NCBI RefSeq assembly: GCF_011777495.1
Contig: NZ_JAATJS010000005.1
Span: 123,634-187,633 of the forward strand
Direction of reading: 5' to 3'
Length of the DNA: 64,000 nt
Source: Microvirga terricola
GTDB taxonomy: Bacteria > Pseudomonadota > Alphaproteobacteria > Rhizobiales > Beijerinckiaceae
Shown: positions 48,400-57,577 of the stretch, piece after piece
Layout: each line of letters begins with the position of its first letter
How positions within the stretch are numbered: position 1 is the stretch's first letter
The notes under the pieces: generated by a model
What the model saw: only the letters and a program-made list of their open reading frames with translations
Databases searched by the model: none
What the model was told of the DNA's origin: nothing
Made by a program: the position numbers and the translations under genes

Positions 48400-49554
48400 T
48401 CAGATCACGTAGGACTTCAGCGGCGGGAAGCCGTTGAACGCGACCGCGGAATAAGTGGTCGTGTAAGCGCCAGTACCTTCAATCAGCACCTTGTCACCGA
48501 TCTCCAGCGAGATGGGGAGCCAGTAGTGCTCCTTCTCGTAGAGAACGTCGGCCGAGTCGCAGGTCGGTCCGGCGAGCACGCACGGCACCTTGGTGTCGTG
48601 GTCGTGCGCGGTGCGGATCGGGTAGCGGATCGACTCGTCCATCGTCTCGGCGAGACCGCCGAACTTGCCGATGTCGAGATAGACCCAGCGCACCTCGCCC
48701 TCTTCGCGGCTCTTCTGCGAGACGAGAACGACCTCGGCCTCGATGATGCCCGCATTGCCGACCATGCCGCGGCCCGGCTCGATGATCGTCTCCGGCAGAC
48801 GGTTGCCGAAGTGCTTCGACAGCGCCCGGAAGATCGATTCGCCGTAGGCTTCCACCTGCGGGATCGACTTCAGGTACTTCGTCGGGAAGCCGCCGCCGAG
48901 ATTGACCATCGACAGGTGGATGCCGCGATCGGCGCATTCGCGGAAGATGGTGGCTGCCGAATCGAGAGCCTGATCCCACGCTTCCGTGTTGCGCTGCTGC
49001 GAACCGACATGGAACGACACGCCGTAGGCTTCGAGCCCGTGACGATGGGCGTGCTCCAGCACGTCCACGGCCATTTCGGGAACGCAGCCGAACTTGCGCG
49101 AGAGCGGCCATTCGGCGCCCGCGCCGTCGCACAGGATGCGGCAGAACACCTTCACGTCGGAAGCCGGAACACCTACCTTCGTCGCCGCGCGGACGATCTT
49201 CTCGACCTCGACTTCGCAATCGACCGCGAAGAGCCGAACGCCGAGTTCGAGCGAGCGCGCAATGTCGCGCTCCTTCTTGATCGTGTTGCCGAAGGAGATG
49301 CGCTCCGGGGTCGCGCCGGCGGCGAGCGCCAGTTCGATCTCGACGACGGAAGCCGTGTCGAAGCAGGAGCCGAGATCGGCCAGCGCCTTGAGCACTTCCG
49401 GCGCAGGATTCGCCTTCACGGCGTAGAACACGCGCGTGTCGGGAAGCGACCGGGCAAACTTCGCGTAGTTGTCGCGCACGACGTCGAGGTCGACGACGAC
49501 GCAGGGACCGTCTTCTCGTCGGTCGCGCAGGAATTCACGGATGCGCTGAGTCAT
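48400..49554 (-). CDS. Ornithine decarboxylase, fold type III (alanine-racemase-like)
   Basis: 384-residue PLP enzyme making putrescine from ornithine, possibly also cadaverine from lysine. The PLP lysine is Lys47 in VFYAVKANPAPEVL. HVGSQQRN, LGGGFPTKY and PGRGMVGNAG bind cofactor phosphate. The second-subunit catalytic Cys lies in GPTCDSADVLYE (about residue 331). The ATG has GGGGAG upstream. It feeds the homospermidine synthase encoded downstream. A long structured leader precedes it. Confidence 0.94.
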   Translation of the reverse strand: MTQRIREFLRDRREDGPCVVVDLDVVRDNYAKFARSLPDTRVFYAVKANPAPEVLKALADLGSCFDTASVVEIELALAAGATPERISFGNTIKKERDIARSLELGVRLFAVDCEVEVEKIVRAATKVGVPASDVKVFCRILCDGAGAEWPLSRKFGCVPEMAVDVLEHAHRHGLEAYGVSFHVGSQQRNTEAWDQALDSAATIFRECADRGIHLSMVNLGGGFPTKYLKSIPQVEAYGESIFRALSKHFGNRLPETIIEPGRGMVGNAGIIEAEVVLVSQKSREEGEVRWVYLDIGKFGGLAETMDESIRYPIRTAHDHDTKVPCVLAGPTCDSADVLYEKEHYWLPISLEIGDKVLIEGTGAYTTTYSAVAFNGFPPLKSYVI

Positions 49555-50001
49555 GGCGCTCTCCCCACCAAAGGTTCAATGGGGCTCTTCTGGGCCCCGG
49601 ATTGAAGTTCAGGTGTCAGAATCCGATGGAGGATTCGGCACCCGGCGTCAGCGAGGGAAGATTCATCACGCGGTCGTGCTGTGGAGACACGAAACGCGTC
49701 GATGGGCTCTTCACCCGACGATGCTGCCTTGGATTGGAAAGGGAGGTTTCCCTGACCGCACGCCTGGCAATGATAAACAAGCCTCTTCGGTGCTGACCTT
49801 TGGAGGGCCAACGAGACCAAAAAAGCCCGTTCGTCGTTGCTTTAAGCCGCGTCCCCCGTTGAGAACGGGGTGCGCCGGTTTTCGCCTCCGGCTGCCGGTT
49901 AGGGGTATCGAGAGCGAGGGTGCTCTCGGGCGGCTGTCCGGCCTCTTGTCCGGATGCCCACCAACCGGCACGCGACCACAGGCACGTGCGAAATTGGGCA
50001 A
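49555..50001 (-). promoter_or_regulatory. Long structured leader of odc, candidate speF-type regulatory RNA
   Basis: About 445 bases between a possible promoter (-35 TTGTCG 50035-50030, 16-base spacer, -10 CTATTT 50013-50008) and the odc start. Rfam's speF motif is known upstream of ornithine decarboxylase genes in alphaproteobacteria, and this region fits by place, length and structure. Visible stems are CCCCGTT/AACGGGG (49854-49870), GAATCC/GGATTC (49619-49636) and TCAAT-GGGGC/GCCCC-ATTGA (49576-49605), the last close to the ribosome site. A TTTTTT run (49824-49819) follows a second AACGGGC that could pair with the same CCCGTT, as in an attenuator. Confidence 0.5.
49616..49666 (-). CDS. Possible 16-residue leader peptide upstream of odc
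   Basis: Short frame ATG (49664-49666) to TGA (49616-49618) reading MNLPSLTPGAESSIGF. It lies inside the structured leader, and its end falls in the GAATCC/GGATTC hairpin. Enterobacterial speF is controlled by a leader peptide, which makes this worth noting, but there is no clear ribosome-binding site and no sequence likeness to that peptide. Confidence 0.15.
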   Translation of the reverse strand: MNLPSLTPGAESSIGF

Positions 50002-50208
50002 GCGTTCAAATAGTCCCGATAGACTCGCGCGACAAGAGTTTTTTGACGTTCCGGCAGGATTTTTTCACCTTTCCCGCTCATCGGACGCCTCCCCGCTCCC
50101 ATTCAGCCTCCATTAAGTGGCGCAGGCGCATGAAAGAAGGCCGAAAGTCGCGTGCCGGTGGCCGCGCCCGGCCTCCTCTCCTTCGCAAAGCGGATTAGTT
50201 CAGTACCC

Positions 50209-51771
50209 ATGTCCCCATTGTCACGTCGCGCCCTTCTGCAGAGCCTTCTCGCCACCGTCGCCATGCCGGCGCTGGCCCAGGCGCCGCAGGGTGCGCCGGT
50301 GACCGCCCAATTCCGCTTCGAGGATGTGGTGCGGAAGGCGCGCGAGCTGGCCGCAGCGCCCTATGAGGACACCCCGACGCAATTGCCCGAGCCGCTGAAC
50401 CGCCTGAGCTTCGACGATTACCGCGACATCCGCTTCCGCCCCGACCGGGCTTTTCTCTCATCCGGCGGCGGGCTGTTTCGGATGCAGCTCTTCCACTTGG
50501 GCTTCCTCTACCAGCGGCCCGTGACCGTGAACGTGGTGCGCGACGGCGTGCCGACGCCGATCCCCTACCAGCGCGAATTGTTCGATTACGGCCGCAACAA
50601 GATCGACAAGCCGCTGCCGGTCAATCTCGGCTTCGCGGGCTTCCGGCTGCATTATCCCCTCAACGACCCGCGCGTCTTCGACGAGGTGATCGCCTTTCTC
50701 GGCGCGAGCTACTTCCGCTTTCTCGGCGCGGACCAAAAATATGGCCTGTCCGCGCGCGGCCTTGCCATCAACGTGGACGGCGCGGAGGGAGAGGAGTTTC
50801 CTCAGTTCCGCGAATTCTGGATCGAGACGCCTAAGGCCGACAGCGAGCGGGCGACGATTTTCGCTCTCCTCGACAGCCGCTCGGTGACGGGCGCCTATCG
50901 CTTCGACATCTATCCGTCGAAGGAGACGACGCTCGACGTCACCGCGACGCTCTTTCCACGCAAACCTCTCGCCAATGTGGGCATCGCGCCCCTCACCTCG
51001 ATGTTCTTCGAGGGTGAGAACGACCGGCACAGCACAGACGATTTCCGCACTGAGGTGCACGATTCGGATGGGCTTCTCATGCAGTCGGGCGCGGGCGAGT
51101 GGATTTGGCGGCCCTTGCGCAACCCGGACCGCAAGAGCGTCTCGTCCTTCAGCGACAACAACCCGCGCGGCTTCGGTCTGATGCAGCGCGACCGGGTGTT
51201 CGAGAACTATCAGGACCTCGAGGCCTATTATCACAAGCGGTCGGGCTACTGGGTCGAGCCCGTCGGGCAATGGGGTGAGGGCCGCGTCGAGCTGGTGGAG
51301 ATCCCCACCCCGGACGAGACGCACGACAACATCGTCGCCTATTGGCGGCCGAACCGCGTCTATGAGCCCGGCCAGGAAGTCACGCTGTCCTACAAGCTGA
51401 AGGCGATCTCGGCGGAGAGGCTGCACCCTGGCGGCAAAGTCGTGAACACCTTCCATACCCCGGCCCGGGCCAGCGGCACGAACAGCCCCAGCGACGCGAC
51501 CTATCGCCGTTTCCTGATCGATTTCGCTGGCGGCAACCTACCCTACTATCTGAACGACCCCCGGCTGGTGGAACTGGTGCCGACGACGTCGAGCGGCACG
51601 ATCACGCACACCTTCATCATGCCCAACGATCACACCAAAGGCTTCCGGGCCGCCATCGACGTCAAGCTCGAACCGGGCCAATCCACGGACCTGAGGGCCT
51701 TCCTGCGCGCCGGGAACAGGACACTCACGGAAACGTGGACCTACCCCTGGGCCTTGGAGCCCGCCACTTAA
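50209..51771 (+). CDS. Glucan biosynthesis protein, OpgG/OpgD type (copy 2)
   Basis: 520-residue periplasmic MdoG-family protein, paralogous to copy 1 at 38835. A Tat-like signal (LSRRALLQSLLATVAMPALAQ) is followed by FRFEDVVRKARELA, FHLGFLYQRPVTV, GFAGFRLHYPL, FLGASYFRFLG, YGLSARGLAIN, FGLMQRDRVFENYQDL and VEIPTPDETHDNIVAYW. It is as complete as copy 1. Both carry RR signals. The start at 50209 opens the signal. The frame upstream is non-coding. Confidence 0.92.
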   Translation: MSPLSRRALLQSLLATVAMPALAQAPQGAPVTAQFRFEDVVRKARELAAAPYEDTPTQLPEPLNRLSFDDYRDIRFRPDRAFLSSGGGLFRMQLFHLGFLYQRPVTVNVVRDGVPTPIPYQRELFDYGRNKIDKPLPVNLGFAGFRLHYPLNDPRVFDEVIAFLGASYFRFLGADQKYGLSARGLAINVDGAEGEEFPQFREFWIETPKADSERATIFALLDSRSVTGAYRFDIYPSKETTLDVTATLFPRKPLANVGIAPLTSMFFEGENDRHSTDDFRTEVHDSDGLLMQSGAGEWIWRPLRNPDRKSVSSFSDNNPRGFGLMQRDRVFENYQDLEAYYHKRSGYWVEPVGQWGEGRVELVEIPTPDETHDNIVAYWRPNRVYEPGQEVTLSYKLKAISAERLHPGGKVVNTFHTPARASGTNSPSDATYRRFLIDFAGGNLPYYLNDPRLVELVPTTSSGTITHTFIMPNDHTKGFRAAIDVKLEPGQSTDLRAFLRAGNRTLTETWTYPWALEPAT

Positions 51772-51863
51772 AGCGGGCCTGACGCAAGGGACCTTGCCAA
51801 TCCTGCCCGAACCGCGCAGAAGCGGGCCATGAACGGCATAGAGCCGCTGCCGAGGGCCTGAGA

Positions 51864-52880
51864 ATGACCGCGATGATGCTCAAGACTGGCATGGCCGCAG
51901 CGCTGGCGCTAGCTCTCATGGGGGGCGCCGCTCAGGCGCAGCAGCCGCTGACTGAGGTGACCTTCGGCACCAATTGGATCGCCCAGGCCGAGCATGGCGG
52001 CTACTATCAGGCGCTCGCCGACGGGACTTATGAGAAATACGGCCTCAAGGTCACCATCGTGCCAGGCGGCCCGCGCGCCAACAACCGCATGCTCATGAGC
52101 GTCGGCAAGCTCGACTTCTACATGGGCGGCAGCATGATTCAGGCCTTCTCGGCGGTGGAGAAGGACATCCCGACCATCGTCGTCGCGGCCCATTTCCAGA
52201 AAGAGCCGCAAGTCCTCCTGAGCCATCCGGGCGAAGGACTCGACACCTTCGCGGATCTGAAGAAGTCGAACGACATCCTGCTCTCGAAGGATGGCTTCGC
52301 CACCTTCTATCAATGGATGAAGGCGGAGTTCGGCTTCAAGGATGAGCAGATGAAGCCCTTCGGCTTCAATCCAGCGCCGTTCATCGCCAACAGACACGCC
52401 GTGCAGCAGGGCTACGTCACGGCGGAGCCGCTGACGATCGAGAAGGCGGCAGGCTTCAAACCGAATGTGTTCCTGCTCGCGGATCACGGCTTCAGCACCT
52501 ATTCCACGACGGTCGAAACGCGTCGCGAGGTGGCGGAGAAGAACCCCGATCTCGTGCAGCGCTTCGTCGATGCCTCGACCATCGGCTGGTACAATTACCT
52601 TTACGGCGACAACACCAAGGCGAACGCGTTTATCAAGCGCGACAACCCAGAGATGACAGACGAGCTTTTGGCCTATTCCGTCGCCAAGATGAAGGAATAC
52701 GGCATCGTCGATTCCGGCGACACCGCCAAGCTCGGCATCGGCGCGATGAGCGATGCGCGCATGAAGGACTTTTTCGACAAGATGGTGAAGGCCGGGCTTT
52801 TCAAGCCGGAGCTCGATTACAAAAAGGCCTATACGCTTCAGTTCGTGAACAAGGGCGTCGGCCTCGATCTGAGAAAGTAA
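51864..52880 (+). CDS. ABC transporter substrate-binding protein, NMT1/SsuA-like
   Basis: 338-residue periplasmic receptor. The signal peptide ends at AAQAQ. The NMT1/THI5-like fold begins VTFGTNWIAQAEHGGYYQALADG, with VPGGPRANNRMLMSVGKLDFYMG following. Relatives bind thiamine precursors (hydroxymethylpyrimidine), sulfonates, nitrate or similar. FGTNW-AEHGG is typical of the pyrimidine/riboflavin-like group, but the ligand cannot be fixed. It heads a three-gene importer. Confidence 0.9.
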   Translation: MTAMMLKTGMAAALALALMGGAAQAQQPLTEVTFGTNWIAQAEHGGYYQALADGTYEKYGLKVTIVPGGPRANNRMLMSVGKLDFYMGGSMIQAFSAVEKDIPTIVVAAHFQKEPQVLLSHPGEGLDTFADLKKSNDILLSKDGFATFYQWMKAEFGFKDEQMKPFGFNPAPFIANRHAVQQGYVTAEPLTIEKAAGFKPNVFLLADHGFSTYSTTVETRREVAEKNPDLVQRFVDASTIGWYNYLYGDNTKANAFIKRDNPEMTDELLAYSVAKMKEYGIVDSGDTAKLGIGAMSDARMKDFFDKMVKAGLFKPELDYKKAYTLQFVNKGVGLDLRK

Positions 52881-52915
52881 GACCGAACGGCGCAGCGCAG
52901 CACACCGCAACTCCG

Positions 52916-53698
52916 ATGACAGAGGCCATTACCCCGCTCGTCTCCCTGCAAGGCATTGGCAAGGTGTTCGCCAATGGCGTGACCGCGCTTGCGGGGTTCG
53001 ACCTCGACATCCGCGCGGGCGAGTTCATCTCGCTGCTCGGCCCTTCGGGCTGCGGCAAATCCACTGCACTGCGGATCATCGCGGGCCTGACGCATCCGAC
53101 TCAAGGAACCGTCACCTGGCCCGCTGCATCGAGCGCGGATCATCGCGACGATATCGGCTTCGTCTTCCAGGAGCCGACGCTGATGCCTTGGGCGAATGTC
53201 GCGGACAATGTGTGGCTGCCGCTGCGCCTTCGCGGCGTGTCGAAGAGCGACGCGCGTGAGCGCATTGCGCAAAGCCTCGCGCTTGTCGGCCTTGAGGATT
53301 TCGCGAAGGCTTATCCGCGAGAACTCTCCGGCGGCATGAAGATGCGCGCCTCCATCGCCCGCGCACTCAGCATGAGGCCGAAGCTGCTCTTGCTGGACGA
53401 GCCTTTCGCGGCACTCGACGAGATTACGCGCTTCAAACTCAATGACGATCTTTTGCGCCTGCAACGGGAGCTTCGTTGCACCATCGTGTTCGTCACTCAC
53501 TCGATCTACGAGAGCGCGTATCTCTCCAGCCGCATTGCGATCATGACCACACGACCCGGCTGCATTGCGGCCGAGGTCGAGGCCGTCACGCCCACAGAGC
53601 GCGACCCGAATTTCCGCGCCAGCCCTCGCTATGCCGCGTTGTGCCAGGAGGTCTCACGCCTCCTCATCGGCTCGGTCCATGACAAGGGGACGGAGTGA
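52916..53698 (+). CDS. ABC transporter ATP-binding protein, NitT/TauT type
   Basis: 260-residue ATPase. Walker A is GPSGCGKST, the Q-loop GFVFQEPTLMPWANV, the signature ELSGGMKMRASIARAL, Walker B LLLLDEPFAALDE and the H-loop VTHSIYESAYLSSR. This set is typical of nitrate/sulfonate/taurine-type importers. The stop overlaps the permease start (GTGATG), indicating coupled translation. Confidence 0.94.
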   Translation: MTEAITPLVSLQGIGKVFANGVTALAGFDLDIRAGEFISLLGPSGCGKSTALRIIAGLTHPTQGTVTWPAASSADHRDDIGFVFQEPTLMPWANVADNVWLPLRLRGVSKSDARERIAQSLALVGLEDFAKAYPRELSGGMKMRASIARALSMRPKLLLLDEPFAALDEITRFKLNDDLLRLQRELRCTIVFVTHSIYESAYLSSRIAIMTTRPGCIAAEVEAVTPTERDPNFRASPRYAALCQEVSRLLIGSVHDKGTE

Positions 53699-54528
53699 TG
53701 AAAATCGCTATCGCACCACGCACGCTTTCCCGCATCGCTTTACCACTCGCGGTTTTCATCGCGGCCATCGGCGCGTGGGAATTCTATGTCCGCAGCCATG
53801 CGGTGCCCACCTACATCCTCCCCGCACCGAGCCTGATCGTGCAGACCGTCGTTGCCGATTGGCCGCTACTGTCAGCCTCGTTATTCGTCACGCTCAAGAC
53901 AACGCTGCTGGGGCTTGGCCTCGCGGTTGCCGGCGGCGTTGGGCTTGCGGTTCTGCTCAGTCTCTCGCGGATCGTGGAATATTCGCTCTATCCCTTTGCG
54001 GTCGTGCTGCAGGTGACCCCGGTCATTGCCATCGCGCCGCTGCTTCTCATCTATATGCCACAGGATGCCGCGGTGCTGACCTGCGCATGGCTCGTGGCAT
54101 TCTTCCCCGTCCTGTCGAACACGATGCTCGGCCTGCAATCGGTCGACCGCAACCTGCTCGAACTTTTCCGGCTTTATGGCGTGCCGCCGCAGCAAACGGC
54201 GCTAGCGCACCTCGGTTCGCGGATGAGGGAGCTTTGGCTCTTGCGTGCTCCTGCCGCCCTCCCCGCCTTTCTCTCGGGCTTGCGAATCGCAGGCGGCCTC
54301 TCCCTGATCGGCGCCGTCGTTGCCGAGATGGCGGCGGGTTCCGCCGGGGCGGGCGCGGGGTTGGCCTACCGAATCATCGAAAGCCAGTACCGGCTCAATA
54401 TTCCCCGTCTTTTTGCCGCCCTGGTTCTGCTGGCCCTGACGGGGATCATCCTTTTCCTGATTCTCTCCGCCCTCACCCACGCGGCACTCCGGCGCTGGCA
54501 CGAAAGCGCGCTCGCTCCCGAGACCTAG
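53698..54528 (+). CDS. ABC transporter permease, NitT/TauT type
   Basis: 276-residue inner-membrane protein of the BPD_transp_1 family with about six helices. It shows the EAA-type loop region LLELFRLYGVPPQQTALAHL facing the ATPase, and AGGLSLIGAVVAEMAAGSAGAGAGLAYRI. A GTG at 53695 would add one residue. Third gene of the importer. Confidence 0.93.
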   Translation: MKIAIAPRTLSRIALPLAVFIAAIGAWEFYVRSHAVPTYILPAPSLIVQTVVADWPLLSASLFVTLKTTLLGLGLAVAGGVGLAVLLSLSRIVEYSLYPFAVVLQVTPVIAIAPLLLIYMPQDAAVLTCAWLVAFFPVLSNTMLGLQSVDRNLLELFRLYGVPPQQTALAHLGSRMRELWLLRAPAALPAFLSGLRIAGGLSLIGAVVAEMAAGSAGAGAGLAYRIIESQYRLNIPRLFAALVLLALTGIILFLILSALTHAALRRWHESALAPET

Positions 54529-54569
54529 GTAACCGGCCCCAATCAAGGCCGCGGCCGAATTGTGTCAAA

Positions 54570-54587
54570 CTGTCATCGAAACGTCAT
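54570..54587 (+). promoter_or_regulatory. PHO-box-like direct repeat upstream of the MarR gene
   Basis: CTGTCAT-CGAA-ACGTCAT: two GTCAT cores 11 bases apart, the spacing of PhoB boxes. The first half is a perfect consensus and the second matches in five of seven. It lies 145 bases before the MarR-type gene. Confidence 0.35.
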
Positions 54588-54731
54588 GAGTTTTGACCAT
54601 GGTGCTCCCGTCGACAGATGGGCCTGATCCGGAAAGGCGTGAATCGCCGGTCCGAAGGCCCACGTTAACGAGACAACGAGCGGGTCGGCCACATCGCCGG
54701 CGCCAATCCGCTCAGCAAAGCGGGGACGTTG

Positions 54732-55259
54732 ATGGACAAGGACGTCAAGCATCCGGGCGTGAAGAGCGTCGGCTGGGCTTTGGTTCAGGCTTCACGGCTT
54801 CACCGCAGCCGCACGGGCGATAAACTCTCCGAACTCGGCCTCTTCGCCGGGCAGGAACAGGTCCTTCAGGCCCTGGCCAATTCCGGACCTATGACCATGG
54901 GCGAGCTTGCCGGCATCCTTCGCGTGCGCCCTCCGACAGCTTCCAAGACCGTCTCGCGACTCTCGACGCTGAAACTCATCGAGCGCCATACTGAGCCGGG
55001 CGACGCGCGTGTGGTCCGCGTCAAGCTGACCAAGGAAGGCAAGCGCAAGGCCGCCGCCATAGACGCGCTCTGGGACGAGGTCGAAGCCGAGTTGCTGGAA
55101 GGCTTCGACGCTAAGGACCGCAAGCGGCTGAGAAAGCTTTTGCGCAAAGCCGCCAAGAATCTCGCCGGCATCACGGGTGCCGATCAGACGGGCTTCGAGA
55201 CGGATGACGATCTCGAGGACCTCAGCGCAGCCGACGAACCCACTGCCCTTTCGGCCTGA
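54732..55259 (+). CDS. MarR family transcriptional regulator
   Basis: 175-residue winged-helix regulator. The DNA-binding part is PMTMGELAGILRVRPPTASKTVSRLSTLKLIERHTEPGDARVVRVKLT (about 56-103), with the usual wing DARVVRV. The C-terminus has a basic helix (DRKRLRKLLRKAAKNLAG) and an acidic tail. ATG at 54732 is used. A preceding TTG is less likely. It stands alone, and its target may be itself or the downstream EamA gene. Confidence 0.9.
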   Translation: MDKDVKHPGVKSVGWALVQASRLHRSRTGDKLSELGLFAGQEQVLQALANSGPMTMGELAGILRVRPPTASKTVSRLSTLKLIERHTEPGDARVVRVKLTKEGKRKAAAIDALWDEVEAELLEGFDAKDRKRLRKLLRKAAKNLAGITGADQTGFETDDDLEDLSAADEPTALSA

Positions 55260-55349
55260 TTGTCCACGTTTTGAGAATTGTGTCGTGCGCAGGAGGGCTG
55301 TGCGCGACCGGCACTCGTCGGGACAAAGCCTCGCCGCTAGCATGCGTCC

Positions 55350-56276
55350 ATGGCTGACACCGCGACATCTGCCCTCTCCTCGCCCTCTGCTGCCCTGAAC
55401 AGGCAACGGATCACCGGCATCGCGCTCATGTGCGCCGCGCTGATCTGCTTCTCCTGCCTCGATTCCACCGTGAAATGGGTCAACCGCTCGGTCGATCCGC
55501 TCGTGACCGTCTGGGCCCGCTATATGTCGGCCGTGGTCCTGACATCCTTCCTCATCAATCCCTGGACGCGGCCCGGTTTTGCGCGGTCGCGACGCCTTTC
55601 GCTCCAGCTCATACGCTCGGGGCTGATGTTTCTCACCACGATCTGCAGCTTCACCGCGTTAAAGTATCTTCAGCTGACGGAGAGCACGTCGATCCAGTTT
55701 TCGACCCCACTAATCGTCGCTCTTCTTGCCGGGTCGATGTTGGGTGAACGTGTCGGCGTCCATCGCCTCGTCGCCATCGGCGTAGGACTGATCGGTGTTC
55801 TCGTCGTCATCAGGCCGGGCCTCGGCGCCCTGCATCCTGCCGCCCTCATCTCGCTTGCCGGCGCGACGACTTATGCCTTCTACGGCATCACGACGCGCAT
55901 GTTGGCGGCTTACGATTCCTCCTCGACGACGACCTTCTATTCGGGCCTCGCGGGGCTCGTGCTGACGACGCCGCTGCTCCCTTGGATTTGGACCACGCCG
56001 CCCTCGCTCGAAACCTGGCTTCTCCTGTTCATGACCGGCGCACTCGGCGCCTTCGGGCATTGGCTCCTGGTACTCGCCCACGCCCGCGCCCCCGCCTCGA
56101 TCCTCTCGCCCTTCATCTACTCGCAAATCATCTGGATGCTCGCCTTAGGCTACATCCTCTTCGGCGACTGGCCCGACATCTGGACCCTGGTTGGCGCGAG
56201 CATCGTGATCGCCTCCGGCCTCTACTTGCTCTATCGTGAGCGCATCGACCGACGCGAGCTGGAGACGAGAGCATGA
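55350..56276 (+). CDS. EamA/DMT family transporter
   Basis: 308-residue inner-membrane protein with ten hydrophobic segments in two EamA halves (for example LMCAALICFSCLDSTVKWVNR, TSIQFSTPLIVALLAGSMLGERV, IWMLALGYILFGDWPDIWTLVGASIVIASGLYLLYRE). It is a drug/metabolite exporter family with unknown substrate. The stop overlaps the next start (ATGA). Confidence 0.92.
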   Translation: MADTATSALSSPSAALNRQRITGIALMCAALICFSCLDSTVKWVNRSVDPLVTVWARYMSAVVLTSFLINPWTRPGFARSRRLSLQLIRSGLMFLTTICSFTALKYLQLTESTSIQFSTPLIVALLAGSMLGERVGVHRLVAIGVGLIGVLVVIRPGLGALHPAALISLAGATTYAFYGITTRMLAAYDSSSTTTFYSGLAGLVLTTPLLPWIWTTPPSLETWLLLFMTGALGAFGHWLLVLAHARAPASILSPFIYSQIIWMLALGYILFGDWPDIWTLVGASIVIASGLYLLYRERIDRRELETRA

Positions 56277-56578
56277 GCGACGCGCTAATCAGCACCCTGC
56301 CGGGCGTGGGACCCGTCACGCAGGCGTGGCTGGAAGAGGTCGGCATCCGCACCGTCGCGGAGCTCCGGATGCTTGGAGCGGTCGAAGCGTATCGCCGCCT
56401 CAAATTCATGTTGCCGAGACGCGTCAGCCTCAATGCACTCTACGCCCTTGAGGCCGCCCTACGCGGCTGCCATTGGCTGCATCTTCCCGCTGACGTGAAG
56501 AGCGCGCTTCAGCGCGAAGGCAAAGCCATCGACGAGGCTTTTCGCAGGGGCGCTGCCGCCCGTTGCAGCTTGGGCTAA
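56273..56578 (+). CDS. TfoX C-terminal domain protein
   Basis: 101-residue protein consisting only of a TfoX_C-type helix-hairpin-helix domain (ISTLPGVGPVTQAWLEEVGIRTVAELRMLGAVEAYRRLK ... LNALYALEAALRG). The N-terminal TfoX domain linked to competence regulation is absent. Stand-alone TfoX_C proteins are common and uncharacterised. It starts inside the EamA stop codon, so the two are translated together. Confidence 0.88.
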   Translation: MSDALISTLPGVGPVTQAWLEEVGIRTVAELRMLGAVEAYRRLKFMLPRRVSLNALYALEAALRGCHWLHLPADVKSALQREGKAIDEAFRRGAAARCSLG

Positions 56579-56599
56579 AAATTTTTCAGGATCATTCGT

Positions 56600-57577
56600 A
56601 TGACCAAGACCGACATTCTGATGACGGGGCCGATGCTGCCGAGCGTCATCGAATCCCTCGACCGGGCCTTCACCCTGCATCGTCTGTGGGAGCAGCCTGA
56701 CCGCGCGGCCTATCTCGCCAAAATCGGCCCACGCATTCGCGGCCTTGCCACCAGCACGATGACCGGCCGCGCGGATGCGGCGCTCATCGGCCAGTTGCCC
56801 AACCTCGAAATCATCTCGAGCTTCGGCGTCGGCTATGACAACGTGGATGTGTCGGAGGCGGCCAAACGCAACATCGTCGTCACCAACACGCCGGACGTTC
56901 TGAACGAGGAGGTGGCGGACCTCACCATCGGTCTTCTGCTCGCAACGCTCCGCCAAGTCCCACAAGCCGACCGTTATCTGCGCGCAGGTCGGTGGCTGAA
57001 AGCGCCGTTTCCACTCTCACCAACTTTGCGCGGACGAAAGGTCGGCATCGTCGGCCTCGGCCGCATCGGCAAGGCTATCGCGAAACGGCTCGAAGGGTTC
57101 GACGTCGCCCTTGCCTATCATGGCCGGACGCACCAGAAGGACGTGCCTTATGCCTTCCACCCGAGCCTTGTCGGCCTTGCTGAGGACTCCGACGTTCTCA
57201 TCATCATCACGCCCGGCGGCTCTTCGACGAAACACCTCATCAATGCAGATGTGCTGAAGGCGCTGGGCTCTCATGGCGTCCTCATCAACGTTGCGCGCGG
57301 CAGCGTGGTCGATCAACAGGCACTGATCGCGGCGCTTCGTGATGGCACGATCCTCTCAGCTGGACTCGATGTCTTCGATGACGAGCCGCGCGTTCCGCAG
57401 GAACTGATCGACATGGAGCATGTGGTGCTGTTGCCCCACGTCGCCTCGGGCTCCGTCCATACCCGCAAGGCGATGGGACAGCTCGTCGTCGACAACCTGA
57501 TCTCGTGGTTCTCCGGCAAGGGGCCGCTGACAGCGGTGCCGGAGACGCCTTGGCCGCGCAGCCCGAAAGATTCATGA
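56600..57577 (+). CDS. D-isomer 2-hydroxyacid dehydrogenase (GhrB-like)
   Basis: 325-residue NAD(P)H-dependent oxidoreductase, probably reducing hydroxypyruvate, glyoxylate or 2-ketogluconate. The nucleotide motif is VGLGRIGKAIA (about 150-159). ARGSVVDQQAL carries the catalytic Arg, the Glu lies in FDDEPRVPQEL and the His in LLPHVASGSVHTR. Last residues overlap the convergent AraC-type gene by six bases. Confidence 0.92.
   Translation: MTKTDILMTGPMLPSVIESLDRAFTLHRLWEQPDRAAYLAKIGPRIRGLATSTMTGRADAALIGQLPNLEIISSFGVGYDNVDVSEAAKRNIVVTNTPDVLNEEVADLTIGLLLATLRQVPQADRYLRAGRWLKAPFPLSPTLRGRKVGIVGLGRIGKAIAKRLEGFDVALAYHGRTHQKDVPYAFHPSLVGLAEDSDVLIIITPGGSSTKHLINADVLKALGSHGVLINVARGSVVDQQALIAALRDGTILSAGLDVFDDEPRVPQELIDMEHVVLLPHVASGSVHTRKAMGQLVVDNLISWFSGKGPLTAVPETPWPRSPKDS

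Noticed and set aside
49553..50116. 187-codon plus-strand frame over the odc leader
   Set aside because: It starts inside the odc ribosome-site region on the opposite strand, has no domain, and the region is better explained as a structured leader.
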